Source: Asanoa iriomotensis (lineage in GTDB: Bacteria > Actinomycetota > Actinomycetes > Mycobacteriales > Micromonosporaceae). Taken from it: a stretch of 64,000 nt of DNA. Positions 25,445 to 33,120 of the stretch are shown piece after piece. The stretch is from contig NZ_BONC01000012.1 in NCBI RefSeq assembly GCF_016862515.1, positions 1 through 64,000 of the forward strand, read 5' to 3'. The translations under genes were made by a program, and so were the position numbers. The notes below the pieces were generated by a model, which worked only from the letters and a program-made list of their open reading frames with translations, did no database searches and was not told the DNA's origin. Every line of letters starts with the position of its first letter. Positions within the stretch are counted from its first letter, which is position 1.

Positions 25445-26818
25445 CTACTCCGGGAGCGGCGGCACGACGCCGGCGGCCAGCTCGGGCCCGAACGTGTCCG
25501 CGATCTGCTGGCAGTACTGCTGCGAGGTGAGCTTGCCGGTGATCAGCTTCTCCCAGCCCTCGATGATGAAGGTGTCGGTCTTGGGCGGGAAGAACGTCCA
25601 GGTGGTGTAGCCGACCTGAGCCGCGTCGCCGAACGCGGCGTAGAGGCTGGACACCCGCTCGTCGAGGTCGGCGGGGAAGTCCGACTCGCTCATCGCGATC
25701 GGCGGCGGCGCGAAGTTGGCCTCCGCCAGCGCCCGGCCCTGCAGCTTCGGGTCCTGCAGGTGGAAGTCCATGAAGTCGGCCGCGGCGTCGGGGTTCGCCG
25801 ACTTCGCGTTGATCGAGCGGGTGCCGCCGACGGCGAGCTCCCAGATGTTCTCCGGCACGCCGTCGCGCAGGGACGGGATCGCGCCCCAGGCCCACTCGGC
25901 GTCGTTGCCGCCCTCCTTGCCGAAGAACGGGCCGATCTCGCCCAGCCCCCAGGTGCCGGTGATGTTGAAGACCGCCTCACCCTTGGCGACCTGCTGGTAC
26001 TGCTGCGGGAAGGTGTTGGTGAAGTAGCGGTCGACCGCGCCGCCCCACCAGCCCTGCGTGAAGTAGCCGCGGGCCTGCTCGATCGCGTCGACGAAGACCG
26101 GGTCGCTGAACTTGGCTTCACCCTTGAGCGCCTGGCGCACGGCGTCGGGCCCGGCGATGTGGTTGAGGAACACCGAGACGTGCCACTCGTTGGAGTCCTT
26201 GTAGTCGGCGTTGCCGGCGCTGACGGGGATGATGCCCTTGCCCTTGGCCTCGCGGCAGATCGCCTCGAACTCCGCGCGATTCTTCGGGTACGTCCAGCCG
26301 TGCTTCGCCAACGTGGCCGGGTTGTAGAAGATCTGCATCGACTCGTAGTTGGTCGGCAGCGCGACGAGCTTGCCGTCGACGACGCCGGTCTTCATCGCCC
26401 AACCGAGGACGCGGTCGTTCCAGCCGAGCTTCTTCGCGTAGTCGTCCAGCGGCAGCAGATAGCCGGCGGCGGCGTACTCCCGCAGCGCCGCGGGACCGGA
26501 GCCGCCGACGATGTCGGGGCCGGCGCCGGCGGCCAGCGCGGTCTGCTGCTGCTGCGCCATCGTGTCGAACTGCTTGATGACCAGGTCGGCCGGCACGTTC
26601 GGATACTTCTTGTTGAAGGCCTCGAGGACGTTGGCGCGGTACCAGTCCTCGGCCTCCTTGCTGGCGAAGCCCGCCCAGACGGTGAGCTTGCCGGACTTGC
26701 CCTTGGCGCCGGGTGCTTCGGCGCCGCCGGCGCAGGCACCGAGGAACGTGGCGAGGGCACCGCCCGCACCGAGCTTGAGCAGGTTCCGGCGGGACAGGCC
26801 GGTGGGTGTGCGATTCAT
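25445..26818 (-). CDS. Sugar ABC transporter substrate-binding lipoprotein
   Basis: 457 residues from ATG 26818 with AGGAG 10 nt upstream; an in-frame extension to 26902 overlaps lacI and lacks support. The N-terminus combines a Tat-like SRRNLLKLGAGG with a lipobox LGAC (Cys near residue 26), so the mature protein is anchored outside the membrane. The rest is a cluster B/CUT1 extracellular solute-binding protein (KLTVWAGF, FNITGTWGLGEIG). The ligand is not evident from sequence, but shared control with ADP-ribosylglycohydrolase-family genes points to an N-glycoside or nucleoside-type ligand; this is inference. Confidence 0.92.
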   Translation of the reverse strand: MNRTPTGLSRRNLLKLGAGGALATFLGACAGGAEAPGAKGKSGKLTVWAGFASKEAEDWYRANVLEAFNKKYPNVPADLVIKQFDTMAQQQQTALAAGAGPDIVGGSGPAALREYAAAGYLLPLDDYAKKLGWNDRVLGWAMKTGVVDGKLVALPTNYESMQIFYNPATLAKHGWTYPKNRAEFEAICREAKGKGIIPVSAGNADYKDSNEWHVSVFLNHIAGPDAVRQALKGEAKFSDPVFVDAIEQARGYFTQGWWGGAVDRYFTNTFPQQYQQVAKGEAVFNITGTWGLGEIGPFFGKEGGNDAEWAWGAIPSLRDGVPENIWELAVGGTRSINAKSANPDAAADFMDFHLQDPKLQGRALAEANFAPPPIAMSESDFPADLDERVSSLYAAFGDAAQVGYTTWTFFPPKTDTFIIEGWEKLITGKLTSQQYCQQIADTFGPELAAGVVPPLPE

Positions 26819-26846
26819 GGGGTGGGTTCTCCTGTTGTCAGCGGGA

Positions 26847-26870
26847 GCCGCTGTGGGGGACGGCAGCGGC
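26847..26870 (-). promoter_or_regulatory. Hairpin in the lacI to binding-protein gap
   Basis: GCCGCTG and CAGCGGC form a 7-bp stem with a 10-nt loop in the 80-bp gap between lacI and the binding-protein gene. It may be a weak terminator or a stabilising element that sets different expression levels for regulator and transporter. Confidence 0.35.
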
Positions 26871-26898
26871 CCGGACGGGCAGGCTTCGCTCAGGTCGG

Positions 26899-27900
26899 TC
26901 AAGCCGAGTCGCGGACGACCAGGGACCCGGGCACGATGATGTCCCGGAAGGGGCCGTCCAGCTCCCCGGATATGCGCTGGAGAAGCAGCCGGCCGCAGAC
27001 CGTGCCCTTCTCGTACGCGCGGTTGTCGATGGTTGTCAGTGCGGGGTGGACGAGCGCGGCGGCGTCGATGTCGTCGAAACCGATCACCGCCACGTCATCG
27101 GGTACGGAACGACCGTGCGCGCGCAACGCGTCCAGCGCGCCGATGGCGCCGAGGTCGTTGGCGCAGACGATCCCGTCGACGTCGAGGCCGTCCGCCAAGG
27201 CGGCCTCGACGGCGACGCGGACGCCGTCGCGGGTGTAGTCGGCGGAGATGACGAGCTTGCGATCGACGGCCACCCCGGCGCCGAGGAGTGCGTCCTCGTA
27301 GCCGGACTGGCGGATGCCGCCGGGCCCGATGCCCGGTGGCCCGCCGGCGAACGCGATCCGGGTGCGGCCGCTGCGCAGCAGGTGCCGGGTGGCCTCGGCG
27401 ACGCTGACCCGGTCGTCGCCGTGCACCCGGTCGCCGATGGGCGGCGCCTTCATCGGCCCCAGCATCACCGCGGGGGTGTGTTTGCCGACGAGGGCCTCGA
27501 CGGCGTGGGCCGGTGTGCGGAACAGGTCGATGATCAGGCCGTCGACGGCCCGGCTGACCATGTCGGAGAGGAACGCCGCCTCGCGGACCGGGTCGCCGTC
27601 GGTGCTGCAGACGACCACCTGGTAGCCGGCGTCGCGGATGGTGTCCTGCACCCCGCGGGCGACCATCGGATAGAACGGGTTGGTGATGTCGGGCATCACG
27701 AACGCGATCGTCTGCGTGCGCTGCAGCCGGAGGTTGACCGCGAGCTGGTTCGCCCGGTAGTCGAGCTCCTTGACCGCGGCGATGACCTTCGCCTTCGCCT
27801 CGTCGGAGACCGGCCGCCGGCCACTCAACGCGTGCGACACGGTCGTCCGGCTCACGCCGGCGATGTCCGCGACGTCTGCGATGCGAGGTCGGGGTGGCAT
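26899..27900 (-). CDS. LacI-family transcriptional regulator
   Basis: 333 residues from ATG 27900 with AGGGAGGA upstream. The N-terminal helix-turn-helix IADVADIAGVSRTTVSHALSG and hinge helix (YRANQLAVNLRLQRTQTIAFVMPD) are canonical, followed by a periplasmic-binding-protein-like effector domain (VVCSTDGDP, DGIVCANDLGAIGALDAL, VAVIGFDDIDAAALVHPALTTI). It heads the sugar importer operon. An operator 25 bp upstream of its own start and a second matching one before the divergent ADP-ribosylglycohydrolase operon imply that it represses both until the imported ligand or a product binds. Confidence 0.94.
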   Translation of the reverse strand: MPPRPRIADVADIAGVSRTTVSHALSGRRPVSDEAKAKVIAAVKELDYRANQLAVNLRLQRTQTIAFVMPDITNPFYPMVARGVQDTIRDAGYQVVVCSTDGDPVREAAFLSDMVSRAVDGLIIDLFRTPAHAVEALVGKHTPAVMLGPMKAPPIGDRVHGDDRVSVAEATRHLLRSGRTRIAFAGGPPGIGPGGIRQSGYEDALLGAGVAVDRKLVISADYTRDGVRVAVEAALADGLDVDGIVCANDLGAIGALDALRAHGRSVPDDVAVIGFDDIDAAALVHPALTTIDNRAYEKGTVCGRLLLQRISGELDGPFRDIIVPGSLVVRDSA

Positions 27901-27925
27901 GGACGGTCCTCCCTGGTGGCGTACG

Positions 27926-27937
27926 CAAACCGGTTTG
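27926..27937. promoter_or_regulatory. LacI-type operator O1
   Basis: CAAACCGGTTTG, a perfect 12-bp palindrome with the central CG of LacI-family sites, 25 bp upstream of the lacI start. The same 12 bp recur at 28068-28079. Confidence 0.85.
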
Positions 27938-27993
27938 GGTGAACTGCCCCACAGGCCGTGGGTGTTAGGCAGTTTCGGCCAGGTACCCGGGCT

Positions 27994-27999
27994 TGTCAA
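27994..27999 (-). promoter_or_regulatory. Probable -35 box for the lacI/importer operon
   Basis: Minus-strand TTGACA is a perfect -35 consensus in the lacI upstream region. The best -10 at 17 nt is GAAACT (27971-27976), which is weak. The promoter lies just upstream of operator O1. Confidence 0.4.
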
Positions 28000-28064
28000 C
28001 CGTTGTTTTTCGGGCGTTGGGGGTTTATCGATGTGACGCTCACGTCGTTGTCGAAGACCCACTA

Positions 28065-28082
28065 GCGCAAACCGGTTTGCGC
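28065..28082. promoter_or_regulatory. LacI-type operator O2 (18-bp perfect palindrome)
   Basis: GCGCAAACCGGTTTGCGC is a perfect 18-bp palindrome containing the 12-bp core of O1. It ends 2 bp before a TATCGT hexamer (28085-28090) that could be the -10 box of the ADP-ribosylglycohydrolase operon, so a bound repressor would block RNA polymerase. Confidence 0.9.
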
Positions 28083-28129
28083 GTTATCGTGTCCCGACCA
28101 CCACCTCACCGACATCGGAGTGAAGGCTC

Positions 28130-29140
28130 ATGACCGACCTGCGCGACCGCATCCACGGCGCGGTCCTCGGCCAGGCGATCGGCGACGCCCTGGGCGCGCC
28201 GACCGAGGGGATGACCCGCGCGGCGATCCGTGCCGCGCACGGCCGCGTGACCGGCTTCCTGTCCGACGACCCCGCCGGCACCGACGACACGGAGTACGCG
28301 GCCCTGACGGCGCGCATCCTGCTGACCTACGGCCCGGCGCTGACCATCGACAACGTCTCCGACGAGTGGGACCGCGTGCTCGTCCAGCAGGACGGCGGGT
28401 TCAACCGCGGCGGCTTCTCGGAGATGGAGGCGATCCACAACCTCGCCCGCGGCCTGCGCGCGCCGCACACCGGCTCGGACAACCACGAGATGTGGAGCGA
28501 CGGCTCGGCGATGCGGGTCGCGCCGATCGGCGCGTACTTCGCCGGCGACCCGGGCGAGGCGGCGCGGATCGCGGGCATCGACGCCCAGGTGAGCCACGCC
28601 CGTGACGGGATCTACTGTGGACAGGCCGTGGCCGCCGCGGTCGCCGCCGCCGCGACCACCGACGACTGGCGGGTGGTGGCCGACGCCGGCCTCGCGGCGG
28701 TGCCCGCCGACTCGTGGTCGGCCCGCATGATCGACCGCGCTCTGCTGGTGGCGGCCGAACCCGGCAGCGCCGAGGAGCGCCTCGACGAGCTCGAGCGGCG
28801 GATCTCGATCTTCCACTACCCATGGGCCGACGTGGCGCCGGAGGCGACCGCGCTCGCGTTCGGGGTCTTCGCGATCGCCGAGGGCGACTACGTCGATTCC
28901 GTGCTCGGCGGCGTCAACATCGGCCGCGACGCCGACACCATCGCCGCGATGGCCGGTGCGATGGCCGGCGCGCTACGCGGCGCGACCGCGATTCCGACCG
29001 AGTGGTCGAGCCGGATCGTCGCCCTGCGCGGCAGTTGCATCGCGAGCACGGCGGGCGTACGCCTGTCCGCCCTCGCCGACGAGATCGCCGACGCCGTCGC
29101 GGCGCGCGGCACCGAGACCCCGAACGGAGCCGTCCGATGA
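28130..29140 (+). CDS. ADP-ribosylglycohydrolase (DraG/ARH) family protein 1
   Basis: 336 residues from ATG 28130 with GTGAAGG upstream. The family fold is an all-helical bundle holding two Mg or Mn ions. Ligand motifs are intact: GAVLGQAIGDALGAPTEG at the start, GTDDTEYAAL (the TDDT motif), SDGSAMR in the middle and GRDADTIAAMAGA (DxDT) near residue 265. Family members cleave N- or O-glycosidic bonds of ADP-ribose to proteins or small molecules, and many bacterial paralogues next to sugar importers probably act on free nucleoside-like glycosides. It is divergent from lacI, directly behind operator O2, and coupled by ATGA to a second family member. Confidence 0.9.
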   Translation: MTDLRDRIHGAVLGQAIGDALGAPTEGMTRAAIRAAHGRVTGFLSDDPAGTDDTEYAALTARILLTYGPALTIDNVSDEWDRVLVQQDGGFNRGGFSEMEAIHNLARGLRAPHTGSDNHEMWSDGSAMRVAPIGAYFAGDPGEAARIAGIDAQVSHARDGIYCGQAVAAAVAAAATTDDWRVVADAGLAAVPADSWSARMIDRALLVAAEPGSAEERLDELERRISIFHYPWADVAPEATALAFGVFAIAEGDYVDSVLGGVNIGRDADTIAAMAGAMAGALRGATAIPTEWSSRIVALRGSCIASTAGVRLSALADEIADAVAARGTETPNGAVR

Positions 29141-30186
29141 CCACGACGCTCGACCGCGCCGAAGGCGCCTTCTTCGGCCTGGCCGCGGGTGACGCCGCCA
29201 GCTTCCCGGCGCTCTGGCACCGTCAGCTCCGGCTGCCGCACCGCCGTACGCTGCTGTCCCGCTACATGCTCGAAGGGGACGCGCAGCGGGTCAACAAGGT
29301 CCCGCTGCCGTTCACGCTGAGCGCCGACCCGGCGCTGATGGACTTCGGCGCGACCGACGACACCGAGCAGGCGGCACTCGGCGCGCAGATCGTGCTCGCC
29401 GTGGGCGTTGATCCCAGCGTGGACGAGCTCTTCGACGCGTGGTGGAGCCGGGTCGAGCCGCAGCACGACCGGTTCTGGGGCTCGGTAGCGGACCGCTCTG
29501 CCGTCACGAACGCGCTCCTCGGCCTGCGCGCACCGACGACGGGCAACGACAACCCGCACCACTACGACGACTCGGCGCTGGCGCGCGTGCTGCCGGTCGG
29601 CATCCGGTGGGCGGGTTCGCCCGCGCGGGCCGCCGAGGTGGCCCGCCGGCTGGCATCGATCACCAACGCCGAGGTCGGCATCGACGGCGCGGCGGGATTC
29701 GCGGCGGCCGCAGCGGTCTTGGTGGGCGGCGGCACCCTCGCCGCGGCGGTCGACGCCGCCCGCGCGGAGATCACGGCGGACACCTGGCTGGCACGGAAAC
29801 TCGCGGTCGCGGAGGCGGCCCTCGCCGAGGCTGGTTCGGTATTCGCGGCCATTCCTGTGTGGAGCGACGCAGTCCTCAATGCCGAGTACAACTTCGGCAA
29901 CGTGGTCGCCGAAACACTGCCGCTCGCGCTGCTGATCGCCCGCGACAGCGGGAGCCCGGCGGAGGCGCTCGGCGCCGCCGCACTGCTTCCCAAAGCCGGC
30001 GACACGTTGCCGGCGCTGGTCGGCGCGCTCTCCGGGGCCGCGCACGGCGTAAGCGCGCTGCCCTTGACCTGGATCGCCCCGGTTGAGCGGCTCGCCGGCA
30101 TCTGCGTGCCGTCGACCGAGGGCGTGCGGCTGCACGAGTTGGCGGCTGCACTGACCGCCGTGCCGGCCGAGACCGCAGCCGCCTGA
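29137..30186 (+). CDS. ADP-ribosylglycohydrolase family protein 2 (altered metal site)
   Basis: 349 residues, start overlapping the previous stop (ATGA). It keeps the family opening (GAFFGLAAGDAASFPALW) and the TDDT motif (GATDDTEQAAL), but the C-terminal metal motif reads PKAGDT where its neighbour has GRDADT: the first Asp is Ala and only the second Asp-Thr remains. The usual GDALG has also become GDAAS. It may use one metal, have another substrate, or serve as a non-catalytic partner of protein 1. A 17-bp hairpin terminator follows the stop at once. Coupled translation suggests a heteromer or consecutive steps. Confidence 0.85.
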   Translation: MTTTLDRAEGAFFGLAAGDAASFPALWHRQLRLPHRRTLLSRYMLEGDAQRVNKVPLPFTLSADPALMDFGATDDTEQAALGAQIVLAVGVDPSVDELFDAWWSRVEPQHDRFWGSVADRSAVTNALLGLRAPTTGNDNPHHYDDSALARVLPVGIRWAGSPARAAEVARRLASITNAEVGIDGAAGFAAAAAVLVGGGTLAAAVDAARAEITADTWLARKLAVAEAALAEAGSVFAAIPVWSDAVLNAEYNFGNVVAETLPLALLIARDSGSPAEALGAAALLPKAGDTLPALVGALSGAAHGVSALPLTWIAPVERLAGICVPSTEGVRLHELAAALTAVPAETAAA

Positions 30187-30189
30187 TCT

Positions 30190-30231
30190 GTCCGGTCCGG
30201 TCTGCTACGGGACCAGCAGACCGGACCGGAC
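30190..30231 (+). terminator. Strong hairpin terminator of the ADP-ribosylglycohydrolase operon
   Basis: Perfect 17-bp inverted repeat (GTCCGGTCCGGTCTGCT and its complement) with an 8-nt loop, beginning 4 bp after the stop codon. No U tract follows. Confidence 0.85.
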
Positions 30232-30266
30232 GCGAAACTCGCTACAGCAGGCCCGAATCGGACGCC

Positions 30267-30272
30267 GATAAT
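30267..30272 (+). promoter_or_regulatory. Probable -10 box, leaderless DUF6584 mRNA
   Basis: GATAAT, one base from consensus, ends 7 nt before GTG 30280; no Shine-Dalgarno sequence is visible. Confidence 0.5.
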
Positions 30273-30279
30273 CGGCGGC

Positions 30280-30786
30280 GTGGCGAAGGACGAGGTGCTG
30301 GCCCGGGTGTCGGCCGATCTGCAGCGCGGGCACTACCATCCCGCGCTGCAGCGCCTGGCCAGCCTCACCGCCGCCTTCCCTGCGGACCTGGAGGTGCGAG
30401 CCGCGCGGGCGGCCCTCAACCGTCAGGTGGGCAACGTCGTCGAAGCCGGACGGTGGGGCTTCCTGACGGAGGACGCCACGGAGGCGGAGATCGCCGCGTT
30501 CGAGCGCGCCTTCCCGAGCGTGTGGGCCCGCCTGTACGCCTTGAAGCTGCGCGCGGACCCGACCGACTCGCTCGGCCCGGCCGGGCGGTCCCGGTTGGCG
30601 CGCTTGACCGAGCGGGCCGAGCGGGAGGGCCCGGCCCCGGTGTCGTGGACCGACGCCGGCCCACGACCGGAGGCACCCAGCTCCTGGCGCGACGGCGTTC
30701 CCTGCCTGCTCGCATTCATCGCGGGCGTCATCGCGCTCGGCCTGGCCGGCATCGGCCTGCTCACCGTGATCCGCTGGCTGGTCTGA
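30280..30786 (+). CDS. DUF6584 family protein with C-terminal membrane helix
   Basis: 168 residues from GTG 30280. The opening VAKDEVLARVSADLQRGHYHPALQRLASL and the following helices (FPADLEVRAARAALNRQVGN, AGRWGFLTEDATEAEIAAFERAF) match the actinobacterial DUF6584 family, a short TPR-like helical domain. A single C-terminal membrane helix (LLAFIAGVIALGLAGIGLLTVI) would leave the helical domain in the cytoplasm as a tail-anchored protein. The function is unknown. It has its own promoter-like element and follows the strong terminator, so it is independent of the operon before it. Confidence 0.75.
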   Translation: MAKDEVLARVSADLQRGHYHPALQRLASLTAAFPADLEVRAARAALNRQVGNVVEAGRWGFLTEDATEAEIAAFERAFPSVWARLYALKLRADPTDSLGPAGRSRLARLTERAEREGPAPVSWTDAGPRPEAPSSWRDGVPCLLAFIAGVIALGLAGIGLLTVIRWLV

Positions 30787-30867
30787 AGCCACCGCGCCAA
30801 ACCCGGGGCGGATCACATCTCACCGCCAGGCGATCTGCGCCCATGCGGTTTGATTGAATCCGATCGT

Positions 30868-30873
30868 TATCGT
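30868..30873 (+). promoter_or_regulatory. Probable -10 box, leaderless lipoprotein mRNA
   Basis: TATCGT ends 7 nt before GTG 30881, supporting that start over the GTG/ATG codons further upstream. Confidence 0.45.
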
Positions 30874-30880
30874 GTTCGGC

Positions 30881-32116
30881 GTGGGCATTCGCCGTTGGAT
30901 CGCCGCGTTGACCGCTGTCTTCGTCGTGGGTGGTGGCGCCGCGGGGTGCTCGGCGCGGGACTCGACGGACGCGACGATCGACGTGGATGCCGCCGTCGCG
31001 CTGGCCGATCAGCCCATCCAGCTGCGGGTGTCGGGCCTGCGGGCCCGCGAGACCGTAACGGTCGCATCGCAGGCAGCCGACCTCCGCGGCCAGCGCTGGA
31101 GCGGGGAGGCGACCTTCGAGGCGGACGGCGACGGCGTCGTCGACCTCACTCGTTCCGCGCCTGTGTCGGGGACGTACAGCGGCGCGGACGGCATGGGCCT
31201 GTTCTGGTCGATGTGGCCGGCGACCGGTGACCCGGAGAGGGCCTGGTTCAGCCCCGGCTACCCCGATGCGATGGGAGCGTACGAGGTCCGCCTGACCGTT
31301 ACCGCTGCCGGCCGGGAGATCGCGGCACGCACGGTGACCCGGCAGTGGATCGCGCCCGGCGTGACCCATCGCGCCCTGACGCCCGGCGCCGACGGGGTCG
31401 CCGGAGTCCTGTTCCTGCCGGCCGCAGGTGCCGAGCGTCGCCCTGGGGTGCTGCTTATCGGCGGGTCCGAAGGCGGCATAGGGAGCAGGTACGACGCCGC
31501 CCTGCTCGCCTCGCACGGCCACCCGACGCTGACGTTGGGCTACTTCGGCGCACCCGGTCTACCCGAAACTCTTCGCGACATACCGCTAGAGTACTTCGCG
31601 ACGGCGGCACGGCTCCTGAGCGGGCAGGCCGGTGCCGACCCCGACGGAGTGGTGGTCAACGGCTACTCCCGCGGCACCGAGGCCGCGCTGCTGCTGGCCC
31701 AGTACTACCCCGACCTCGTCCGCAGCACCATCCTGTATGCGCCCAACGACAGGGTTTGGCCAAGCTTCCCCGACCGTGTCGGCAACGCGTGGACCCTCGG
31801 GGGCGCCCCTGTGCCGCAGAGCGCCATCCCTGTCACACACGTGCGCGGGCCGGTCCTCACCATCGCCGGCGGCGACGACAAACTCGGGCCGGCGGCCGAG
31901 CAGGCGCAGCGAATCATGCAACGCCTCGACGACGCCAACGTCACCGCCGCACACCAGACCCTGATCTATCCGGACGCAGGCCACGCCGTCGGCACCTTCC
32001 CGCATCTCGCCCGTGGCACCTTCGCCGGCGCCTTGGCACTGGGCGGCACCCGCCGGGCCGACGCCGCAGCCCGCAGCGACAGCTGGCCGAAAGTTCTCGC
32101 CTTCGTGGCCGCTTAA
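30881..32116 (+). CDS. Lipoprotein of the BAAT / acyl-CoA thioester hydrolase family
   Basis: 411 residues from GTG 30881. A lipoprotein signal (about residues 1-21, ending GGAAGC) places it outside the membrane. An N-terminal immunoglobulin-like thioesterase/amino-acid N-acyltransferase domain (PIQLRVSGLRARETVTV) precedes an alpha/beta hydrolase (VLLIGGSEGGIGSRYDAALLASHG, nucleophile GYSRG, Asp in AGGDDKLGP, His in YPDAGHAVG). This is the BAAT/ACOT layout with Ser rather than Cys as nucleophile, which suggests hydrolysis, not conjugation. An extracytoplasmic location makes acyl-CoA an unlikely substrate. The stop overlaps the convergent kinase-like gene by 4 bp. Confidence 0.85.
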   Translation: MGIRRWIAALTAVFVVGGGAAGCSARDSTDATIDVDAAVALADQPIQLRVSGLRARETVTVASQAADLRGQRWSGEATFEADGDGVVDLTRSAPVSGTYSGADGMGLFWSMWPATGDPERAWFSPGYPDAMGAYEVRLTVTAAGREIAARTVTRQWIAPGVTHRALTPGADGVAGVLFLPAAGAERRPGVLLIGGSEGGIGSRYDAALLASHGHPTLTLGYFGAPGLPETLRDIPLEYFATAARLLSGQAGADPDGVVVNGYSRGTEAALLLAQYYPDLVRSTILYAPNDRVWPSFPDRVGNAWTLGGAPVPQSAIPVTHVRGPVLTIAGGDDKLGPAAEQAQRIMQRLDDANVTAAHQTLIYPDAGHAVGTFPHLARGTFAGALALGGTRRADAAARSDSWPKVLAFVAA

Positions 32117-33120
32117 GGCGCCAGATGGCGCAGGCCCGCCGCGAGGAGTTCCGGAACGGCCTGCTCGGCCCTGACTGACGTGGCGTCGGCGGCGGCGCCT
32201 TGGCGAGCTCGGTAGCTGATGCCCTGGGCGATGACCGCCAGTTTGAAGTTGGCCAGCGCCAGGTAGAACGGCCAGTGGGCCAGGTCGACGCCGCGGCGGC
32301 GGGCGTACGCCTCGGCGATCGCGTCGGCGTCCGGGAGGCGGTCGCTCGCCCACGCCGCGTCCAGGCCGAGGATCGGGTCGAGCTGGGGTTGGCGGTACAC
32401 GCACATGAGCGCGACGTCGGTCTGTACGTCGCCGATCGTGGCCAGTTCCCAGTCGACCACCGCCAGGACCTTGGTGATGTCCGCGCCGTCGAGGAGGGTG
32501 TTGTCGATCCGGTAGTCGCCGTGCACCACGCCGATGTGGGCCGAGCGGGGCGGCAGCGCGGCGCTCAGGTGGGCGTGCAGGCGGGTCGCGTCCGGCAGGT
32601 CCTGGCTCTTCACCTCGTTCCACTGCCGCCACCACAGGCGGACCTGGCGCTCCAGGAAGCCGTCCGGACGGCCCAGGCCGCCCAGGCCGACCTCCTCGAC
32701 GTCCACCGCGTGCAGGTCGGCGAGCACCCGGACCAGCTCCGCGACGCAGGACTCGAGCTCATCCGTCGGGTACGCGTCGAGCTGGGCGCGGGTGCGCACG
32801 ACCTGACCGGTGACGAAGCCGGTCACCGCGAACGGGGCGCCGATGACCGACACGTCCTCGCAGAGTGCTACCGCCGGCGGCACGGGGACCGGGCTGTAGG
32901 CGAGGGCCTGGGTGACCCGCCACTCGCGCGCGACGTCGTGCGCCGACTGGGTGAGGCCCGACAGCGGCGGGCGGCGGACGACCCAGCGGTGGGTGCCGTC
33001 GGTGACGACGTACGTCAGGTTGGACCTGCCCCCGCTGACCAGCTCGGCGGTCAACGGCCCCGCGACCGGCACGCCCTGGCGCCGCAGGAAGTCCCGCACG
33101 CCGGGCAACGAGAGGCTCAT
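32113..33120 (-). CDS. Phosphotransferase (APH/ACAD10-11 N-domain-like) family protein
   Basis: 335 residues. Kinase-fold motifs are GGRSNLTYVV (nucleotide loop), VVRRPP (lysine replaced by Arg at the usual place), VVHGDYRIDNTLLD (catalytic loop) and AVVDWELATIGD (metal Asp). The closest recognisable relatives are the aminoglycoside phosphotransferase-like domains that occur with acyl-CoA dehydrogenases (ACAD10/11), thought to phosphorylate hydroxyacyl-CoA. It is the last gene of the monooxygenase/ABC/ligase operon, joined by ATGA to the SDR before it, which fits 4-hydroxyacyl-CoA breakdown. The role is inferred from context. Confidence 0.87.
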   Translation of the reverse strand: MSLSLPGVRDFLRRQGVPVAGPLTAELVSGGRSNLTYVVTDGTHRWVVRRPPLSGLTQSAHDVAREWRVTQALAYSPVPVPPAVALCEDVSVIGAPFAVTGFVTGQVVRTRAQLDAYPTDELESCVAELVRVLADLHAVDVEEVGLGGLGRPDGFLERQVRLWWRQWNEVKSQDLPDATRLHAHLSAALPPRSAHIGVVHGDYRIDNTLLDGADITKVLAVVDWELATIGDVQTDVALMCVYRQPQLDPILGLDAAWASDRLPDADAIAEAYARRRGVDLAHWPFYLALANFKLAVIAQGISYRARQGAAADATSVRAEQAVPELLAAGLRHLAP

